Source: DASPKO01 sp035628055
Lineage (GTDB): Bacteria > Planctomycetota > Phycisphaerae > Phycisphaerales > UBA1924
Direction of reading: 5' to 3'
DNA length: 17,723 nucleotides
Assembly (NCBI GenBank): GCA_035628055.1
Contig: DASPKO010000253.1
Location: 1 to 17,723 of the forward strand
Positions 14,977 through 17,723 of this stretch are shown piece by piece (the stretch's first letter is position 1; each line of letters opens with the position of its first letter). A program made the position numbers and the translations under genes. The notes beneath the pieces are model-generated. The model was not told the DNA's origin. It saw nothing but the letters and a program-made list of their open reading frames with translations, and did no database searches.

Positions 14977-16269
14977 ATGTCCCACGCCGACCTTCCATTC
15001 CTGCTGCCCCTGCCCCTCCTGCTGGTGCTGTCGGCGCTCTTCTCGGCCTCGGAGACGGCGCTCTTCGGGCTGACCTATCACGAGCGGATGCGCCTGGCCC
15101 GGGCGAGCCCGCGGGCGGCCGCGCTGGCCGCGGCCCTGCTGGCCGAGCCCCGGGCCCTGCTCGTCACGCTCCTGCTGCTCAACAACTGCGTGAACGTGCT
15201 CTACTTCGTCCTGGGCTCGGTCGTCTCGATGCGCGCGGCGAGCCCGCTCGCCGCCGTGGTCTTTAGCGCCGTCAGCGTCCTGGCTCTGGTGGTCTTCGGC
15301 GAGGTCTTCCCCAAGCTCCTGGCGGGGTCCGGGCGGATCACCTTCACGCGCGCGGTGGCGGGGCCAATCTACTGGCTGTACCGCCTCCTGGCTCCGGTCC
15401 GGGGCGGCGTCGAGCGCCTGCTCATCGCGCCCCTGGCCCGGCTCGTCCGCCCCGCACGCGCCGCCGAGCCGGCCCTCACGGTCGAGGAGCTGGCGCGGCT
15501 GATCCAGATCGGCGGCTCCGAGGCCGGCCTCGACCAGCGCGAGCAGCGGCTGATTTCCCAGGTCGTCGAGCTGGGCACGCTGCGCGTCCGCGAGGTGATG
15601 ACGCCGCGCGTCAACATGGTCATGCTCGGTCTGCCCGCCTCGCTCGCCCAGGTCACCGAGCTGGTGCGCCGCACCCGGCTCACGCGCCTCCCGGTGGTGC
15701 GCGGGCCCGGGGGGAACGACGTCGCCGGCATCCTGGCGACCAAGCGCTACCTGGCCGCGGCGGCCAGCGGGCCCGAGCCGCGCGTCCTCGACTTTGTCGA
15801 GCCCGCCCGCTTCGTTCCCGAGCTGGCGCGCCTGGATCAGCTCCTCGAGGTCTTCCGGAGCACGCACAGCCAGCTCGCTCTCTGCGTCGACGAGCAGGGT
15901 GGCTTGGTGGGCCTGGTCGAGATCGAGGACGTCGCCCGCCGACTCGTCGCGGAGCTGGCGCCCGGGGCCGAAGCCTCCCCCGACGACGAGGTGCGCGAGC
16001 TCGGTCCCGGCACCTGGACCGTCCCCGGACGCCTCAGCGTGCGGGCCTGGGCCCAGATGTTCGGCCTGCGCGTGGACTCCCGGGTCGTTACCGTGGCGGG
16101 CCTGGTCCAGGCGATGCTCGGCCGGCTCCCGCGGCCCGGCGACGCCGTCGAGCTGGGCAACGTGCGCCTCCAGGTCGGCGCGGTGCGCGGCCGCGTCGTG
16201 GAGCGGCTGACCGTCTCGCTGCGCCCCGAGACCCGCGGCGGTCACGCGCCCGCCGAGGGCGCCGCATGA
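14977..16269 (+). CDS. CNNM/CorC-HlyC-type membrane protein (DUF21, CBS pair, CorC_HlyC)
   Basis: This 430-residue protein belongs to the CNNM/CorC family, implicated in divalent cation (magnesium, cobalt) efflux or homeostasis. The DUF21 membrane domain covers about 1-155, with helices at 8-24, 60-82, 92-112 and around 125-140. It contains FSASETALFGLT (22-33), VTLLLLNNCVNVLYF and the signature GEVFPK (108-113). A linker with LTVEELARLI and GLDQREQRLI leads to a CBS pair (about 200-325: VREVMTPRVNMVML, LPVVRG, GLVGLVEIEDV). A CorC_HlyC domain closes the protein (about 338-417: WTVPGRLSVRAWAQMFGL, VVTVAGLVQAMLGRLPRPGD). The ATG at 14977 has only a weak ribosome binding site. Its stop overlaps the start of a second family member by four bases. 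Confidence 0.92.
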   Translation: MSHADLPFLLPLPLLLVLSALFSASETALFGLTYHERMRLARASPRAAALAAALLAEPRALLVTLLLLNNCVNVLYFVLGSVVSMRAASPLAAVVFSAVSVLALVVFGEVFPKLLAGSGRITFTRAVAGPIYWLYRLLAPVRGGVERLLIAPLARLVRPARAAEPALTVEELARLIQIGGSEAGLDQREQRLISQVVELGTLRVREVMTPRVNMVMLGLPASLAQVTELVRRTRLTRLPVVRGPGGNDVAGILATKRYLAAAASGPEPRVLDFVEPARFVPELARLDQLLEVFRSTHSQLALCVDEQGGLVGLVEIEDVARRLVAELAPGAEASPDDEVRELGPGTWTVPGRLSVRAWAQMFGLRVDSRVVTVAGLVQAMLGRLPRPGDAVELGNVRLQVGAVRGRVVERLTVSLRPETRGGHAPAEGAA

Positions 16270-17261
16270 CCATCGACCCGATCGCCGGCTGGGTGGCGCT
16301 CGCCGTCGTGGGCATCGCCGGCTCGGCGCTGTGCAGCGGCACCGAGACGGGCCTGTACACGCTCAACCGGGTGCGGCTGAGCGTGCGCGCCGCGCACGCC
16401 GGTCCGGGCCCGGGGCGGGCCGCCCGCCTGCTGCAGGCCGAGGTCGAGCACCCGGACCGGGCGCTGGCGGCCCTGCTCATCGCCAACACGTTCTTTAACA
16501 ACCTGGGGGCCGTGGCGCTCACCGGGCTGCTCGCCGGGGCGGGTTACAGCGAGTGGGGGCTGATCGCCCTGGAGGTGCTCATCCTCACCCCGGTCCTCTT
16601 CGTGGTGGCCGAGACGCTGCCCAAGGAGGTCTTCCGCGCCGAAGCCGACCATCTCATGCCCCGGGCGGTGTACTTCCTCCTGGGGGTCCGCTGGCTCCTG
16701 ACCGCGACGCTCATCCTCCCCGCGGTGGGCTGGATCGCGCGGCGCCTGACGCGGCTCCTGGGCACGCACGCCGAGGCCTCGCTCGGGTCGGCGCGCCAGC
16801 GCATCGCGGCCCTGCTCAAGGAGGGCGCCCGCCACGGGGTTCTCTCCGAGGCGCAGACGACGCTGCTCGACCGCGCCATGGCGATGCGCGACACCACCGT
16901 GGGCGATGAGATGCTCCCCTGGGCAAGGGTCCGCACGCTCTCCGAGGCCCAGCCCTGGCGCCAGGTCGCCCAGGTGCTGCGCCAGGCCCCGTTCTCCAGG
17001 TACCCGGTGCTCGACGGCTCGGGGAGGGTCGTCGGCGTCGTCGAGCACCTGGACCTGTGCCTGGCGCCGGGCACCGCGCCGGGGCGACTGGCGCGCCCGG
17101 CGATCTCGATCTCCCCGCGCACCCCCGTCCGAGAGGCCCTCGCCCAGCTCACGCGCGCCGGGGCCCGCCTGGCGATCGTCAGCCGCGGCGAGCGTCCGCT
17201 CGGCATCGTGACGGCCAAGGACCTGGTCGAGCCGCTGACCGGCGAGCTGGCGGCCTGGTAG
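16266..17261 (+). CDS. CNNM-like membrane protein (DUF21 plus CBS), lacking CorC_HlyC domain
   Basis: This 331-residue paralogue of the upstream gene begins at an ATGA overlap with its stop, so the two are probably co-translated. DUF21 is at about 1-165, with CSGTETGLYTLNRVRL (23-38), LLIANTFFNNLGAVALTGLL and AETLPK (115-120, the GExxPK position). A helical linker (SARQRIAALLKEG, LSEAQTTLLDRAM) leads to a CBS pair (about 210-325: VGDEMLPWARVRTL, SRYPVLDGSGRVVGVVEHLD, LAIVSRGERPLGIVTAKDLV). The protein then stops, without the CorC_HlyC domain present in its neighbour. CNNM proteins work as dimers, so a heterodimer with the upstream protein is a reasonable inference. The transported ion is not shown by the sequence. 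Confidence 0.9.
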   Translation: MTIDPIAGWVALAVVGIAGSALCSGTETGLYTLNRVRLSVRAAHAGPGPGRAARLLQAEVEHPDRALAALLIANTFFNNLGAVALTGLLAGAGYSEWGLIALEVLILTPVLFVVAETLPKEVFRAEADHLMPRAVYFLLGVRWLLTATLILPAVGWIARRLTRLLGTHAEASLGSARQRIAALLKEGARHGVLSEAQTTLLDRAMAMRDTTVGDEMLPWARVRTLSEAQPWRQVAQVLRQAPFSRYPVLDGSGRVVGVVEHLDLCLAPGTAPGRLARPAISISPRTPVREALAQLTRAGARLAIVSRGERPLGIVTAKDLVEPLTGELAAW

Positions 17262-17297
17262 CTGGGCCCGCGCGGCCGCCTGCCCGACGCCCGATGG

Positions 17298-17723
17298 TCA
17301 CCCGGGCGCCGAGGCCACCAGGTCGCTGTAGCTCACGGTCACGGGCTCGCCCAGGGCCGGCCCCAGGGCCGCGCGGAGCTCGGCGACCAGCGCGCGGCAG
17401 CGCGACATCGGCCGCGGCGTGGTCACGGGCGCCTCGAGTTCGAGGAAGGCGCCCAGCCCGTCCACGTCGTCGAGGTGCACCCTCACGCCGTGATACAGCC
17501 AGACCTCGCGGGTCTTGCGGACGGTCACCCACACGGGTCCCGGGGCCGGGCCGTAGCGGGCCCGGGCCTGCTCGGCGGTGAAGATGGAATAGCGGCTCAG
17601 CCGCGGCGCCGCGGAGTTCACGCGGAAGTAGTGAACGAACTCGACCTCGTCCGCCGCCTCCTCTGCGGCGACGGGCTCGACGATCGCGCTGCCGGCCGGC
17701 GCCTCCTGGCGAGCCGCGCGGGC
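17298..17723 (-). CDS. CYTH-domain protein, 5' end outside window
   Basis: The frame enters from the right edge and ends at a TGA at 17298-17300, giving the last 141 residues. A GTG at 17621 could start a shorter form, but the reading frame upstream (EEAADEVEFVHYFRVNSAAP) matches the family, so the start lies beyond the window. The segment VTVRKTREVWLYHGVRVHLD followed by DVDGLGAFLELE is the class IV adenylate cyclase-like CYTH signature, and the end (PVTVSYSDLV) fits the usual final strand. CYTH enzymes act on triphosphate substrates with divalent metals (cyclase, thiamine or inorganic triphosphatase). The N-terminal ExExK motif that would help decide is not in the window. It converges on the CNNM-like gene with a 36-base gap. 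Confidence 0.85.
   Translation of the reverse strand, partial: ARAARQEAPAGSAIVEPVAAEEAADEVEFVHYFRVNSAAPRLSRYSIFTAEQARARYGPAPGPVWVTVRKTREVWLYHGVRVHLDDVDGLGAFLELEAPVTTPRPMSRCRALVAELRAALGPALGEPVTVSYSDLVASAPG

Noticed and set aside
14131..16245. A 704-codon open frame on the minus strand opposite the CNNM/CorC gene.
   Set aside because: Only its last part (14131 to about 14561) is real TSUP sequence. The rest is antisense to a gene with clear domains and has the Arg/Gly/His-rich composition of a high-GC shadow frame.

Overview
The window is about 72% G+C and comes from a bacterium with an outer membrane, since it carries a secretin operon. The initiator tRNA, the RHS-type secreted protein, the style of the secretion genes and a small dispersed palindromic element all look planctomycete-like to me. 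That placement rests on recall and is weak; another high-GC diderm phylum remains possible.

Layout. (1) 1-1574, minus strand: an exported RHS/YD-type protein whose 3' end lies beyond the window. (2) 1575-1989: a divergent control region with a TTGACA box and an 18-bp dyad. (3) 1990-8389, plus strand: a tight six-gene operon of type II secretion / type IV pilus-like parts, in the order secretin, ATPase, GspC/PilP-like, GspL/PilN-like, GspM/PilO-like, TPR protein. Every junction is a 4-base ATGA or GTGA overlap. No pseudopilin, GspF or prepilin peptidase gene is present here. (4) 8417-10441 (or 10609), minus strand: an SDR oxidoreductase downstream of purD. (5) 10859-11012: an initiator tRNA-Met with a readable promoter and a strong intrinsic terminator. 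(6) 11071-12084, plus strand: an AlkD-like DNA alkylation repair protein, two tandem near-palindromes, and a KTSC-domain ORF broken by a frameshift. (7) 12118-13233, minus strand: a Tat-exported metallo-beta-lactamase-fold hydrolase. (8) 13422-14129, plus strand: an aquaporin-family channel with an atypical pore. (9) 14131-14855, minus strand: a TauE/SafE-type (TSUP) permease broken by one frameshift. (10) 14977-17261, plus strand: two overlapping CNNM/CorC-type membrane proteins with CBS domains. (11) 17298-17723, minus strand: the C-terminal part of a CYTH-domain protein, with its start outside the window.

The secretin operon is the one clear functional unit: an outer-membrane pore, a cytoplasmic motor, three single-pass inner-membrane connectors and a TPR factor. 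The RHS-type protein is transcribed away from it across a shared control region. The rest is housekeeping (purD, tRNA-fMet, DNA repair, ion and solute transport). I found no clear unprecedented system. The observations most worth following up are the unusual secretin, ATPase and connector architecture, the aquaporin pore, the palindromic pair, and two frameshifts of the same direction that question either the genes or the assembly.
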